The notes: generated by a model from the sequence alone, not told the origin. A stretch of DNA of 64,000 nt from Antilocapra americana (GCA_007570785.1 ML664183.1:19822961-19886960); one strand, 5' to 3'; counted from the first letter of the stretch, positions 11,128 to 23,432 are shown. Made by a program: numbers and translations.

Positions 11128-11992
11128 ATATACATATAGTTAATATATTTAAAAAGTATATACCTAAAACTTTTATATATACCTGTTTAATTGTCTAATG
11201 TAGATTGTTCTGATATCTCATGTACTTTCTTTCTTTTTAGTATTTTAATCATTTAATTAATGGCATCTTCTGACTCCTACTCACTTTGGATTTTTTCTTC
11301 ATATGTTTTAAGATTTTACTCTGTAAGATGATTTTATAGTGCATATTGATTTTTATTTGTTCAGTCTTATATGGCCTCTTTTTCTGAAGTTTAGCTCCAG
11401 AACAATTGAACTTATATTTTTCTGAGATCATCACTTGTTTGAGACAAATTCTTAAAATAACAATTTTGAACTTGGTGTTGCTTTATAATAAATTGGTAGA
11501 TTTTAATTCCAACTTTGTGAGATATGGTTTCATTATGCATAGGATAGTTTTTTTTTTCCCTACCCAGTTGCAAGAAAATTCATTAGATATTGTATATTTT
11601 CTGGGCCAATGTATCGTGTTTTTATTCCTTGTTTAATTAGAAATATATTCCTTAAAGGGCCTTGATTTTTTCACAATGACTTAAGTTGTAAATCCAAGTA
11701 AACTATGGGTTGAAGTCTGGTGTCTTATTCCTTAACCCTCTAATCATTGTTGAATCTATAGCTGTTTCATGGCTGCAGAAATACCAGCTCACTTGCTTAT
11801 TGCTCTAGTTTTCATTATATTTTGTGTCTAGTACTTGAATATTTTTGTTTGTTTCTTGAACATTCAGCTATAAATTAAAAAAAAAAAAACAAGGAAAACA
11901 CATTGCTATTTTTAAATTCAACATTTACCTCTCTAGGAATTTTTAGAGAGAGTTTCAGTATCAACCTAATTCATCAAATTACTGAGAAGGGC
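11128..11992. mobile_element. 865-bp insert of unknown origin inside BovB
   Basis: This AT-rich block interrupts the BovB. BovB stops with agttttaacattct (11114-11127) and resumes with agtttgaacattct (11993-12006). That 14-bp segment occurs only once at this point in the other copies, so the duplication looks like a target-site duplication and the block like an insertion. I see no terminal inverted repeats, no A or T tail at either end and no family I recognise. A run of 13 A lies inside, near 11878-11890, about 100 bases from the right edge. A 76-codon plus frame (11406-11636) and a 61-codon minus frame (11249-11434) show no known domain. Confidence 0.6.
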
Positions 11993-13533
11993 AGTTTGAA
12001 CATTCTTTGGCATTGCCTTTGTTGGGATTCAAATGAAAACTGACCTTTTCCAGTCCTGTGGGCACTGCTGAGTTTTCCAGATTTGCTGGCATATTGAGTG
12101 CAGCACTTTCACAGCATCATCTTTTAGGATTTGAAATAGCTCAACTGGAATTCCATCACCTCCACTAGCTTTGTTCATAGTGATGCGTCCTAAGACCTAA
12201 CTTGACTTTGCATTCCAGGATGTCTGGCTCTAGGTGAGTGATCATACCATCATGATTATCTGGGTCATGAAGATCTTTTTTGTATAGTTCTTCTGTGCAT
12301 TCTTGCCACCTCTTCTTAATAACTTCTGCTTCTGTTAGGTCCCTACCATTTCTGTGCTTTTTTGAGCCCATATTTGAATGAAATGTTCTCTTGGGATCTC
12401 TAATTTTCTTGAAGAGATTTCTAGTCTTTCCCATTCTCTTGTTTTCCTCTATTTCTTTGCATTGATCACTGAGGAAGACTTTCTTATCTCTCCTTGCTAT
12501 TCTTTGGAACTGCATTCATATGGTGTTTCTTTCCTTTTCTCCTTTGCCTTTTGCCTCTCCTCTTTCCACAGCTATTTGTAAGGCCTCCTCAGACAGCCAT
12601 TTTGCCTTTTAGTATTTCTTTTTCTTGGGAATGCTCTTCATCCCTGCCTCCTGTACAATGTCACGAACCTCTATCTGTTGTTCTTCAGGCACTCTGTCTA
12701 TTGGATCTAATCCTTTGAATCCTTTTGTCACTTCCACTGTATAATCTTATGGGATTTGTTTTAGGTCATACTGGAATGGTCTAGTGTTTTTCCCTGCTTT
12801 CTTCAATTTAAGGCTGAATTTGGCAATAAGGTGTTCATGATCTGAGCCACAGGCAGCTCCTGGTCTTGTTTTTGCTGTCTGTGTAGAGCTTCTCCATCTT
12901 TGGCTGCAAAGAATATAATCAATATGATTTTGGTACTGACCATCTTGTGATGTCCAGTGTAGAGTCTTCTCTTGTGTTGTTGGAAGAGGGTGTTTGCTAT
13001 GATCAGTGTGTTCTCTTGGCAAAAATCTATTGGCTTTTGTCCTGCTTCATTCTTGAAGGCCAAATTTGCCTGTTACTCCAGGAATTTTTGACTTGCTACT
13101 TTTGCATTTCTGTCTGCTATAATGAAAATGACATCTTTTGGGGGTGTTAGTTTTAGAAGTTTTTGTAGGTCTTCATATAACTGTTCAACTTCAGGTTCTT
13201 CAACATTACTAGTCAGGGCATAGACTTGGATTACTGTGATACTGAACAATTTGCCTTGGAAATGAACAGAGATCATTGTGCTGTTTTTGAGATTGCATCT
13301 AAGTACTGCATTTCAGACTCTTTCGTTGACTATGATGGTTACTCCATTTCTTCTAAGGGATGCTTGTTCACAATAGTAGATAAAATGGTCATCTGGGGTA
13401 AATTCACCCATTTCAGTTCATTTTAGTTCACTGATTCCTAAAACGTTGATATTCACTATTGCCATCTCCTGTTTGACCACTCGCAATTTGCCTTGATTCA
13501 TGGACCTAACATTCCAGGTTCCTATGCAATATT
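11993..13533 (-). mobile_element. BovB LINE, 5' part (APE endonuclease and linker)
   Basis: Continuation of the copy at 9831-11127. On the minus strand it encodes, N to C, remnants of the APE-like endonuclease (13073-13276, 12803-13063 and 12747-13022 in different frames) and the linker before RT (12165-12515). The endonuclease D-x-N motif reads ADRNAKV instead of GDWNAKV, keeping D and N. The C-terminal SDH motif is kept (ACGSDHE). Frameshifts separate these pieces, so no protein can be made. The copy stops just upstream of the endonuclease, at the point complementary to 'attgcataggaacctggaat', where a Bov-A2 SINE abuts it. Confidence 0.93.
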
Positions 13534-13815
13534 GGAAGAAGGCAATGGCTCTCAACTCCAGTACTCTTGCCTGGAAAATCCCATGCATGGAGGAGCCTGG
13601 TAGGCTGCAGCTGATGGGGTCGCTGAGAGTCAGACAGGACTGAGCGACTTCACTTTCACTTTTTACTTTCATGCATTGGAGAAGGAAATGGCAACCCACT
13701 CCAGTGTTCTTGCCTGGAGAATCCCAGGGATAGGGGAGCCGGGTGAGCTGCCATCTATGGGGTCGCACAGAGTCGGACACGACTGAAGGGACTTCGCAGC
13801 AGTAGCAGCAGCAGC
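13534..13815 (+). mobile_element. Bov-A2 SINE, dimeric, with AGC-rich tail
   Basis: Two Bov-A units in tandem (about 13534-13660 and 13677-13800) joined by the usual linker of 'ttcactttcacttt' type. Each unit carries the blocks 'ccagtrttcttgcctgga' and gtcggacacgactga. The 3' end is an (AGC/AGT)n microsatellite, a hallmark of Bov-A2. The second unit is little diverged. It directly adjoins the truncated 5' edge of the BovB on the other strand, and I found no clear target-site duplication. Confidence 0.92.
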
Positions 13816-14604
13816 TATATATGTGTATAGATTAATTATACTGTATATCCATTAGTGATATGTTCTGTGAAAAAAAAATGAAGTAGGAAATGAGAGTAGG
13901 TATAGTTTGAAGGAAGATGACGGGGAGATGGCTATGTTGCAATTTTAAATAAGCTGGTTTGGAAAGTACTAACTTAAGATTGCATTTGAGAATAGAGTTG
14001 AGGGAGGTAAGAGTGAGGCATGTGGGTATCTCAACATAAGATAGTTAATTTCATGTCTTAGTTTGGCTAGGGCATGTGTCCATTTGTTTGGTCTAACACC
14101 AGATTAGATGTTGCTGTGAATATAGTTTTTAAAATGTGATTAGCATTTAAATCAGTAGACTTTGAGCAAAGGAGACTACTGTCTGTGATGTGAGTAGGTT
14201 TTACTCAGTCAGCTGAAGTCTATAAGAGGCCAATGACCTCTGAAGAAGAAATACTTCTGCCTATAGACTGCAACACAGTAATTCTACTTGAGTTTTCATC
14301 TTTCAAGCTGTCAGGGAAGGCTTCCCTGTGAAGTATAACTTGAGCTCATATATGAAAGGTGAATAAAGCTAAACCATATAAAGGGTATTGAAAGCAGCGA
14401 TTGGAAGAGATACATGAGACTCTGAAAGAAAGCATACTCCAGGTAAAGAAACTGCACTTGGGAAAACCATTCACAAGAGAAAGTATGCCTTGAGAAACAG
14501 AATGGAGGCATGTGTGGCTGAAGCCAGAGGAGCAGTATGGTGTGAGATGAGATTGTGAGAGTGTGTGGGGCCAGACAGGCAAGCTCACCACATTTCCTGC
14601 TACT
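13816..14604. other. Unassigned DNA
   Basis: No recognisable repeat or gene. The two overlapping minus frames around 14311-14651 carry no domain I recognise. Confidence 0.4.
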
Positions 14605-14760
14605 AACTTACCCTTGTATAGCATGCTGACATTTTTAAAACATATGCACATTTATTCCCTCATTTTATCCTCATACCATCCATGTGCTATAGATAGCTTA
14701 GTGTAGAGTTGACAGACGGTGTCAGAGATTCAAGTTAACATCCAACATCCTATAATCAGT
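14605..14760 (-). repeat. Possible old MIR/L3-type fragment
   Basis: The order 'tttattccctcattttatcc', 'tcataccatc' and a later block about gtcagagattcaagttaaca resembles the complement of a diverged MIR-class core. Weak. Confidence 0.35.
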
Positions 14761-15534
14761 TAATGTTGGTTCTGAAAATCAAATATTTTAAATGCCAATG
14801 CTTGATAATTTCTCTCAGATCATGCTGAGTATTTAATCTTACATTCAGATCTCTTTCTCAACTTTTGATGATAATATTTGATTGTGCATCCAAAAATCAC
14901 ATAAAATGTACAAAATTGGTTGTTTTGTAGTCTTGGAATTTAAAACTATTTTTTGGGCTGGTATTTTTGGTTTAAAAGTAAATGATTATTAGTAAAGATT
15001 GCAACATTTTTTTCACTCATATGTTTAAAATAAAAATCCTCATATAGCCAGATTTTTTTTCAGCTATTTTATTTTAAATTGTTATGTTGTGTTTAATACA
15101 GTTGTGAGATTCAAGAACTTTATTATACTTTGTAACTCTGAATCTCTCCTTTTATAACAATTTATTTTATTGAGATTACCTTCAAATTATAGTATAAATT
15201 ACAAAAATATGAAAAGTTTTCAAAAACTAGGAAATATTCTATTAAAGTATTTAACAAGACTAACGTGTGCCGGTTCAGTATTTTTTTTTGCAAGTTTTCC
15301 CTGTAGCTAATTGGTAATCATGGATGCTTACATAGCACAGGTGCATATTTAGCTCAGTTGAATTCATATTCATCTCAAACATAGAATCCCCAGGGTAAAA
15401 TAAAGCAATAATACCATGACTAATTATATCATGGATGAATTGTAAATGCATATTGAAGCTGGTATGAAGAGGCTGCATACTTTATAATTAAAATTATATG
15501 ACATTTTGAAAATGGCAAAGCTGTAATGATGTGT
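14761..15534. other. Unassigned AT-rich DNA
   Basis: AT-rich with T runs. A weak LINE-like phrase (ttattttattgagattacc) lies near 15163. Nothing firmer. Confidence 0.35.
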
Positions 15535-15720
15535 CTCAAGAGTTCCAGGGGGTGAGGAAGAGGGTTGAAAAGGTGAAGCACCGGGGATTTTTAGGGCAAT
15601 AAAACTAATCTGTATGCTATTGCATTGGTGGATAAATGTCCCTATGTATTTTGAAAACCTGTAGAAATTTACAACACAATGTGTAAACCTTAAGGTATAT
15701 ACATTTTACAAATCATTTCA
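15535..15720 (+). repeat. Old LINE-type 3' UTR-like fragment
   Basis: The string of phrases 'ggatttttagggcaataaaa', 'ctgtatgctattgc', 'ggtggataaatgtc' and 'ttacaacacaatgtgtaaac' follows the order seen in 3' ends of ancient mammalian LINE copies. I am not sure of the subfamily. Confidence 0.45.
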
Positions 15721-16319
15721 GAGATTGGAGAATCTCAGGAAGGAATGCAGAAGTGATCACACAATCAATCAAAGTATATTAAAAATATATGAAACAGTCT
15801 CACTAGAGCAGGTGAGGAGAAATGGTATGACTAAGTAACTTTGGAAATAAGTGCAGGCTGTAATACTAAAGACAAAAGAAACTATATAAACATTCTACTG
15901 TAGTTGATACCATTGTTTTCCATAGGAGTACAGCTTCACAATTCTGATAGCATTATATACTTACACTGTAGTTGAACAATTAAATAAACTAATGAATTGT
16001 GAATGTCAGATTTCTCATTATTGGAATGTTAGTTTATAGATAATAATGGGTAGAGGTTAGAATGATCCATGTGATAATTACTTCGAGTTGGAGTGTACTT
16101 TAGCTCATAAATAAAAGCAGATGGTTTACAAAAATACTAATTTATAGATATGTGTGTATAAGAGGGAATATACGTAATATATCTACATGTATTTTCTTGT
16201 TCTGTTATCTGATAATCTTAGAAACAATGATATCTCAGTAGCATACCTAGTGCCCATATCTTGATTTTTAATATAATTCTTCAAAATAAGGAGCTAGTGT
16301 TACTTGAAGAAATAACTGA
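15721..16319. other. Unassigned DNA
   Basis: May be part of the flanking old LINE-like material but I cannot show it. Confidence 0.3.
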
Positions 16320-17430
16320 TTTTAAGACTGGGACAGGAAGTATTCAAGGTGAATTTGCAATAAGGAAGTGCACAAGAAAGAAGTCCACAATGGTGGAGTA
16401 CATCAAACACACATAGGATCCACCTGAAAGAGCACCCTGAAACAATCTGAACATCACAATACGTAATTGTAGTGTTAGATTATAAGCGAAAGTATAAAAT
16501 AAATATCCATAGTCCATGCTGGTATAAATATGTGATTGAACAGATGAATGGATATAATGAATAGGCAAATCTGTGCAGAGGAAGTAATACTTTCCCTCCT
16601 AAGTGTGGGTTGCCTGTAGTGACTATCTTCTAAAGTGTACAGCATGAAACCATATAAAAAAGAGTAACTTTTCATATGAGAAACCTGGCAAACTGCTTCA
16701 GCCAGGTGATCAAAATCAATATCAGCAGTGATATCATGCTGATATTACATACCTTTATTAATATATGATGTGATGAAGTTAATACTTCACCTCTATGCTC
16801 TTCCTCTTAAAAATGCATAACCCATCCTATTGTAAGAAAAACAACAGGCAAATATAATGTGAAGAATATTCGTCAAAATAACTGACCAGTACTCCTCAAA
16901 ACTGTCAAAGTCACTAAAAAAAGGAAAAATCTGAGAAAATGTCACAGACAAAGGGAGACAGGGGACATATGATGACTAAATGTAATGTGGTATTTGGAGA
17001 GGACCCTGGAGAATAAAAGGGGAAATAAATAAAGAAAAAAAATAAGGAAATCTGAATGAAGTATGAACTTTAGTTAATAATAGTGTATCAATATTATTTC
17101 TTTAATTGTAACAAATGGGCTTCCCTGGTGGTTCAGCAGTAAATAACTTGCCTGCAATGCAGTAAACATGGGTTTGATCCCTGGGTCAGAAAGATCACCT
17201 GGAGAAAGGAATGGCAACCCACTCCAGTATTCTTGCTTGGGAAACCTCATGGACAGAGGAGCCTGGTGGGCTACAGTTCATGGTGTTGCGAAAGAGTGGG
17301 ACATGACTTAGTGACTAAGCAACAGCAGTGTAATATATTAATGAAAATAGGCCTGGGGTATATGGGGCTTCTTTGTACTATCTATGCAAATTTTTGTAAA
17401 ACTGCTCTGAAATAAAAATGAGCTGGAATC
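16320..17430 (+). repeat. Ancient interspersed repeat with LINE-like 3' end, interrupted by a SINE
   Basis: A long diverged repeat. Recognisable phrases in order are 'gagaaacctggcaaactgc', 'ataactgaccagtactcctc', 'gaaaatgtcacagacaaagg', 'ctttagttaataatagtgta', 'tcaatattatttctttaatt', then, after the SINE at 17117-17328, 'ggtatatggggcttctttgt' and a terminal aaataaaaatg signal near 17411. The order and the polyadenylation-like end suggest a 3' end of an old LINE. The family name is uncertain. The repeat-poor minus frames at 16344-16675 are incidental. Confidence 0.5.
17117..17328 (+). mobile_element. Bov-tA2 type SINE
   Basis: Starts with 'gggcttccctggtggttcag', has the box-B-like 'gggtttgatccctgggtcag', the 'cccactccagtattcttgc' block and a BovB-derived tail ending about gacttagtgactaagcaac. 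Inserted into an old repeat. The 60-codon frame 17233-17415 is incidental. Confidence 0.92.
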
Positions 17431-19664
17431 TGAAGAATTAAAAAGATGCAGAAAAATCTCAAGTAAATTTTTTCAGTCAGAAAATACATGAATCAAGTAA
17501 CTAAGAAAGGAGTAAGTTTAACAAATTCAGCAAAAGAAATAAAATCACTGCTTAGAAGGGTAAAGGTAATATAACTATCTTTGGAGGTGTGAATTAGATG
17601 ATTATAAAGAACTTGGAATGTTTAACCAAATCACTATAGACTTGTACCCTGTTATCATTTCTTGAACATATGTCTTGGGGTTCTTTGTAACAATGATAGA
17701 ACTCTAAATTCTCCAGTTGATTAGACTGTAAGTTAATAGTATCCAAAGGTTTGAAGCCTCAATATCTATATTTGTCATGCTTGCATGAAGTTTAATGATT
17801 CAGAAGCATGATTGCTCACTTGTATAGCATTCCTTGATGGCATAATTCAAATTTCAGTAATCTGACAAGTTAATTGAGAAATAACTCAGACTTAACTCTT
17901 TAGAAAATGAATTTGGCATCCAGTTTGATACAGCAAAGTAAATACTAAAAGGCACGGAAGAGTGTCTGATAAGGCTATAAAAATGCTGACAAATGGGATT
18001 ATGTAGCAGCTTTCCAGTTTCCTGTTATTTGGCAAGAAAAAAATCAGTGGGCCATTTTTATGCCTAGGTCTTATAATAGATATATAAAAGAATGTAAGTT
18101 AAAAATCAGAAAACTACATATGTATTTGATTTATAAATAATCTTTATTTTCTGAAGAATATTAAAATTCTTATGTAATTTTTAACAGTTCTAGTTGGTGC
18201 CTTTGGGGAATGTGTTATGAATAGAAATTAATACTATTTTGAACAATTTTTAGTTTAATTTCATAAAACTCTGTTCCAGAGTTGGCATAACTTGACTTGG
18301 ACTACAGACTATAGAGGTCTTGATTTAACACATCTTACTTTTTTTACAGATGTTTATAAGTTATTTTATTTGAAAACATGGTCTAAGTTGTAGATTCTTT
18401 AAAGGCAGAGGACATATGTAGGCTGGTTATAAGTAAACTTGACAGACTTGCAGAGCCAATAGAATTTCTACTAAAGTTTTATTAGGTACATAAATTGTAT
18501 TATGTTACTAGAATAAAATACATTTTGTTTTCCTTTACAATTTTATGCATTTGGTGAGATTATATATTCATTCATATCTTCATCTAGTATTTTTATTATT
18601 TCTCATTTTATGTATATGTTTATATTGATATGCAAAATAAGGAACTGCACATCACTCTGCAGATTTGTACTGTCTTATCTTGTAAATTGTGAGCCATTAA
18701 ATAAAAGTGATACTTTTTAAAAGTGTTACTGACTTTAAAAATTATATTTAGATTTAATCTCTTTGTTTATTTTCATTATTTATTTCTTCACTTGACAAAT
18801 GGTAAAAATTCAAATCGTTGCATGAAATAGCTGTTACTATATAACTAAAATAATTGAAAAAACAGTCACAGCACTCTAGAGTTATTAAATCTATAAAGCC
18901 CTTGGGAATCTGTGATGAGAAAGGATAGTCATCAATATGTGAGCTGATTCTTTATGAAATTTCTAAAAATGTCTTTAGAAATATAGCTCATTAATTTGAA
19001 GAATCTTATTTGAAATAATGACCTAAGATGTACTTGTTTTCACTCTCCATTAAAACATTTGCTTATTTATTATGCAACCCAAGAAAATGCTTATTTCTGG
19101 GTAATGGTAGAAATATGGCCAGTAGGCCATATTTTATTTATAAACATGTCAAGACAGCAATTTCCAGGGTATTTGAAAAATTCAATATAATACTGATAAT
19201 AATCCATAGCATTTTCCATCACCAAATCAAAGGATTATTTCTGCATACTGGCTGAGAAGTGATCTATAATAAAACTTCTTCAACATTTGCGTTTCACAGT
19301 AATGGTTCCTGAACACTAGATTATTAAATCACACTGAAGTCTCTTCTCTTCTCCCTGTAAATGAGGTCACTTCTTCGGAAATGACTTTTTCCTTTAATAG
19401 CCTCTTCAAGCTGTGTGAACTTAGACAACTTGCAAAATCGCAAGGATAAAAGGAATTTCAAAGGTTATATTGTCCAGTTATTTGCAGAATTCATAGATCT
19501 TTTCTTTATTCAGCACTCCCACTGAGTAGTCATTCTGGTTCAGTTTAACTATTTTCAGGGAACAGGGTGTTCCCTAAAACTCAGTATGACCCAGTGAACT
19601 TAAATTGATCTCAGGCAACTCTGAGTTTCAAGAATTCTGCCTTTGTTCACCTTGTTCATTTGAA
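17431..19664. other. Unassigned AT-rich DNA
   Basis: About 2.2 kb with no recognised repeat, promoter or coding exon. The 75-codon plus frame at 19028-19255 has no recognisable domain. Confidence 0.4.
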
Positions 19665-19775
19665 TCAGCTTCCTCACATTGAAAGTGGAGATAATGATAG
19701 CTGTCTATTTCACATAATTATTGCAAGGATAAATATATAATGCATGTAGAAAATATAGTGTACATAGTGAAGCTG
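19665..19775 (+). repeat. MIR SINE fragment
   Basis: The phrases 'cagcttcctcacattgaaag', 'tggagataatgatagctgtc', attattgcaaggataaatat and 'aatgcatgtagaaaa' follow the MIR core and tail order. Confidence 0.55.
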
Positions 19776-20066
19776 GGATATACCTATATTCCCACTCAGT
19801 GTAATTAATTATATGATTATTCACAAATATTTGCTTCTATGAAAAAATTTTGCTTCATTGCCCATTGATAATAAACTTAGCCAAGAGACTTAGGTCTATG
19901 GAATAAGAAGCTAAGTAACATGTGGCACTTTTGAGAAGAAATTATGAAAGCCAGCATGTGGTCTCACCTTTCCCTTTTTCTTCTGCACCATTGACTAGCA
20001 ATACACTCACATCAAGTCTGCTTTGACTGAATGGATTTCGGATTGAAGAAAATGTAGAGCAGTGCT
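19776..20066. other. Unassigned DNA
   Basis: Nothing recognised. Confidence 0.4.
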
Positions 20067-20294
20067 CTAGTTGGCCTCAGGTGTTAGTCATGGAGTCATG
20101 TCTGAATCTTTGTGACCCCATGGACTATAACCCTCTAGGCTCCTCTGTTCATGAAATTCTCCAGGCAAGAATACTGGAGTGGGTTGCCCTTCCCTTCTCC
20201 AGGGGATCTTCCGAACCCAGGGACTGAACCCAGATCTCCCATATTGCAGGCAGATCCTTTATCATCTGAGCCACGAAGGAAGCCCTAGTTGGCC
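20067..20294 (-). mobile_element. Bov-tA SINE, minus strand, with 10-bp duplication
   Basis: The complement carries the head 'agggcttccttcgtggctca' and tail with 'ccatggggtcacaaagattc'. The element spans about 20077-20284 and is bounded by ctagttggcc at 20067-20076 and 20285-20294, an apparent target-site duplication. It faces an opposite-strand SINE about 125 bp away. Confidence 0.92.
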
Positions 20295-20398
20295 CCAAAG
20301 GGTCATATAATTCATTGAGAATTTTCTTGGTTCCAGCCAAATGTAATTTCAGGCTGAGGGAACAGAACTTAGTACATGAAATCAAATAAAATCCATAT

Positions 20399-20633
20399 AA
20401 TAAATTACAGGGGCTTCCCTGGTGGTTTACATGGTAAAGAATCTGCCTGCAGTTTGGAAGACCTGGGTTCCATCGCTGGGTTGGGAAGATCACCTTGAGG
20501 AGGGCATGGCAACTCACTTCAGTATTCTTGCCTGGAGAATCCCTATGGATAGAGGAGCCTGGCAGGTTACAGCCCATGGAGTTGCAAAGAGTCAGACAAT
20601 AACTGAGTGACTAAGACAAACAATAAATTACAG
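20399..20633 (+). mobile_element. Bov-tA SINE with 12-bp duplication
   Basis: Element about 20411-20621, opening 'gggcttccctggtggtttac' and ending in the BovB-like tail. Flanked by perfect copies of aataaattacag at 20399-20410 and 20622-20633. The 62-codon plus frame and the long minus frame of 142 codons are read through SINEs. Confidence 0.94.
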
Positions 20634-20774
20634 ACATTTTAAGGTATAGATTCTTCTAAAATGATAATATTTAAAATGTACTACAATTGTCCTAGTGTAA
20701 GTGAATCGAAAATAGTATATTCTTTGGGATAAATGAGGCAAAATTGAAAATAACAAAAAAGATGCATTGTATGG

Positions 20775-20960
20775 AATTCATTAGGCATTTACTATGTTAC
20801 CAACATTTACATGTCATGTTTATTTCAACCTCAAAACAAGCTCTGAAGTATATATTACTAAAAACCCTTATTTTTTTAATGTGAGACTAAGCTTAAAGAC
20901 ACCATGATATTTGCCCAAGAGCATTTTTAGAAGGTGAAGGATCAGTCTGGTTAGACTAAG
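20775..20960 (-). repeat. MIR SINE, minus strand
   Basis: The plus strand reads 'ttaggcatttactatgttac', 'ttatttcaacctcaaaacaa', a diverged ACAG/GAGACT block and 'tatttgcccaagagca', the order of a complemented MIR. Confidence 0.55.
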
Positions 20961-21012
20961 ATTTTCTTTTTTATTTTTGGCTTGTGTATGTGTGTGTGTA
21001 TTTATACTAAAG

Positions 21013-21707
21013 GTTCACTTGAAACTCAACATTAAAAATAAAAGTAAGTTCATGGCATCTGGTCCCATCACTTCATGGCAAATTGAAAGGGGAAATGTCA
21101 AAGTGATGACAGATTTTAGTTTCTTGGACTCCAAAACTGCTGCTGACAGTGACTGTAGCCTTGAAATTAAAAAACGCTCCTTGAAAGGAAAACTGCGACA
21201 AACCTAGACAGCGTTAGAAAGCAGAGACATCACTTTGCTGACAAAGGTCCATATAGTCAAAGCTATGGTTTTCCCAGTGGTCCTGTAGAGATGTGAGAGC
21301 TGGACCATAAAGAAGGCTGAAGGCCAAAACACTGATGCTTTCAAACTGTGATGCTGGGGAAGACTTTTGAGAGTCCCTTGAACTGCAAGGAAATCAAAGC
21401 AGTCAATCCTAAAGGAAATTACCCATGGCTACTCATTGAAAAGACTGATGCTAAAGCTGAAACTCCAATTCTCAGTGGCCCTGATGTGAAGAGTCTACTC
21501 ATTGGAAAAGATCCTGATGCTGGGATAAATTGGAGGCGATAGGAGAAGGAGATAGCAGAGGATGATGAGAGGTTAGATAGTATCACTGACGCAATGGGCA
21601 TGAATTAGAGCAAACTCCAGGAGATAGTGGAGGACAGAGGACTCTGATGTGACACAGTGCATGTGGTTGCAAAGAGTCAGATACAACTTAGTGACCTGAA
21701 AACAACA
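21013..21707 (+). mobile_element. BovB LINE 3' end, 5'-truncated
   Basis: Starts just after the YADD region (gaaactcaacatt) and covers the former C-terminal domain and 3' UTR to a GTGACCTGAA tail. Several indels and stops; the frames at 20977-21207 and 21348-21542 are ORF remnants. The family phrases agtcccttgaactgcaagga and ctgatgctgggataaattgg are readable. No catalytic core remains. Confidence 0.9.
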
Positions 21708-23103
21708 AAAATTCCAAAATGTTTTTCCTCCTACAGACTTTGTTAGGAAGAAATTATCTTAGGACAGAATCTGTGTTTCTCTGTGCCTGTATGATTGTTT
21801 TCACATTTCAGGATGGCCTTCATAGTTATACTAATATGATATTATTTGAATAAAAACATTAGGATGTACTATATTTTCTTTTTCCTTTTGATGTTGGTCT
21901 ATTGTGAGCATTTTAAGCAAGATTTGTTATGTAATAGGTGCTCAAAATACTGAATAAATACATTAATAGCGTCTGAGAAACTATTCAGCTTCTGGTTCTA
22001 GTTCTCTGATGGGGCCTCCTGACTGTAAGCACATTTCAAAAAATTTTCAATAATAGTGTCAATGAAAACTTAGTTGGGCCATTTTGGCTTATGTACTCAA
22101 CCGGATGACCCCACTGTAACATATGATTATTGGCTATTAAGAAGTTATTCTTTTTCTAAACATAGTAGATTGAGTTTATGTGTTTTAGGTCCCAGTGGAA
22201 TGAATGCAAAAATCCTATATAGTAATAAAGAGAAAGAAGGAAGTTCAATACTGGAATATATAGTCAGCAAAGTATTTGAAGTCAGAAACTGTATGAAGAC
22301 AAGTAAACAGATAACTTAGCTGAGAGTGTAGATGAGGGTGCTTTATGGGATGTAGATTTGGTATAAACTCAACACAAAAATAAGAGGTGGAACTCAAAAT
22401 AATTGGATTAATTGGACCTCTGTGTGAAGAACAGTGGTGTTCTTCAGCCATACTATCTAGGTTCTCTTTTCCTCCTTTCTTCATGTAGCCTGGCCTTTAC
22501 AATTAATTTAGAAACAACAAAACAGAAACAAACATAGACCCAAAGGAAAAAAAAAAACCACCAAAGAATTCTCTCTAAAGATATTTAAATAACCACTATA
22601 GAAATGCTAGGGATGTTAGGATGTGTGTTGGTACCTGAGAGTAAAAATCTCAGATATGCCTGAAGCTGTAGGAGACAGACTTGTTAGCTGACTTCCTGGT
22701 CCTGCATCTAAAGCAGTCCTCCCAGTCCAAAACCCTTGACATGTGTCCTTTAGCTTTTCCAGAATGAGAAGAGGAATACTAGGGAAACAAAGCCTTTTAT
22801 ACCTTTTATACAGTTAATGAAACACAAAACGATATATAGAATAATATTTTTGCTTGTTTCTTTTTTGAGTGTAAAACCAATTAAGGTCTTCAGGCAAATG
22901 AAAAAGACTGGTTAATCAACAAAATAACTTATCTAGAGAACTTAAATACAAGGCAGAGTAGAGAAAAAAAATCTAATTGTGACCCTCAGTGTTATTTGTC
23001 AAGATATTTCATTCATAGAAAGCATAATATGCTACAAAAAATAAATAACACAAAATTTCTCTTGAAAATTAAAAATATAATTGCCAATATTTAAGCATTT
23101 GTT
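21708..23103. other. Unassigned AT-rich DNA
   Basis: About 1.4 kb without a recognised family. Frames at 22074-22319 (+) and 22245-22484 (-) show no domain. Confidence 0.4.
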
Positions 23104-23310
23104 GGGCTTCCCATGAGGTGCAGTGGTAAAGAATTTGTCTGCCAAGCAGGAGACAGAGGTTCTGTCCCTGGGTCAGGAAGATCCCATGGAGAAGGAAATG
23201 GCAACCCACTCTAGGGTTCTTGCCTGGGAAATCCCAGGGACAGAGAAGCCTGGTGAGCTACAATTCATGAGGGTCACAAAGAGTTGGATATGACTTAGTG
23301 AAAAAACACC
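23104..23310 (+). mobile_element. Bov-tA2 type SINE
   Basis: Head 'gggcttcccatgaggtgcag', 'tctgtccctgggtcaggaag' box, 'ggagaaggaaatggcaaccc' and a tail ending 'ggatatgacttagtgaa'. Confidence 0.9.
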
Positions 23311-23432
23311 AATAAGAGATTTATTATATGAGTTTAAAAAACTTTCCAGAACATTAAAACATAATAAATTTAAATTATTAAGGAAAGATAAGCAAATCAA
23401 GAGGTCTATTCTGGAATAGGAGATCTATGAAA

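Noticed and set aside
13665..13815. CRISPR-like or satellite array from the repeated units
   Set aside because: The two repeats are the monomers of a Bov-A2 SINE and the AGC run is its tail.
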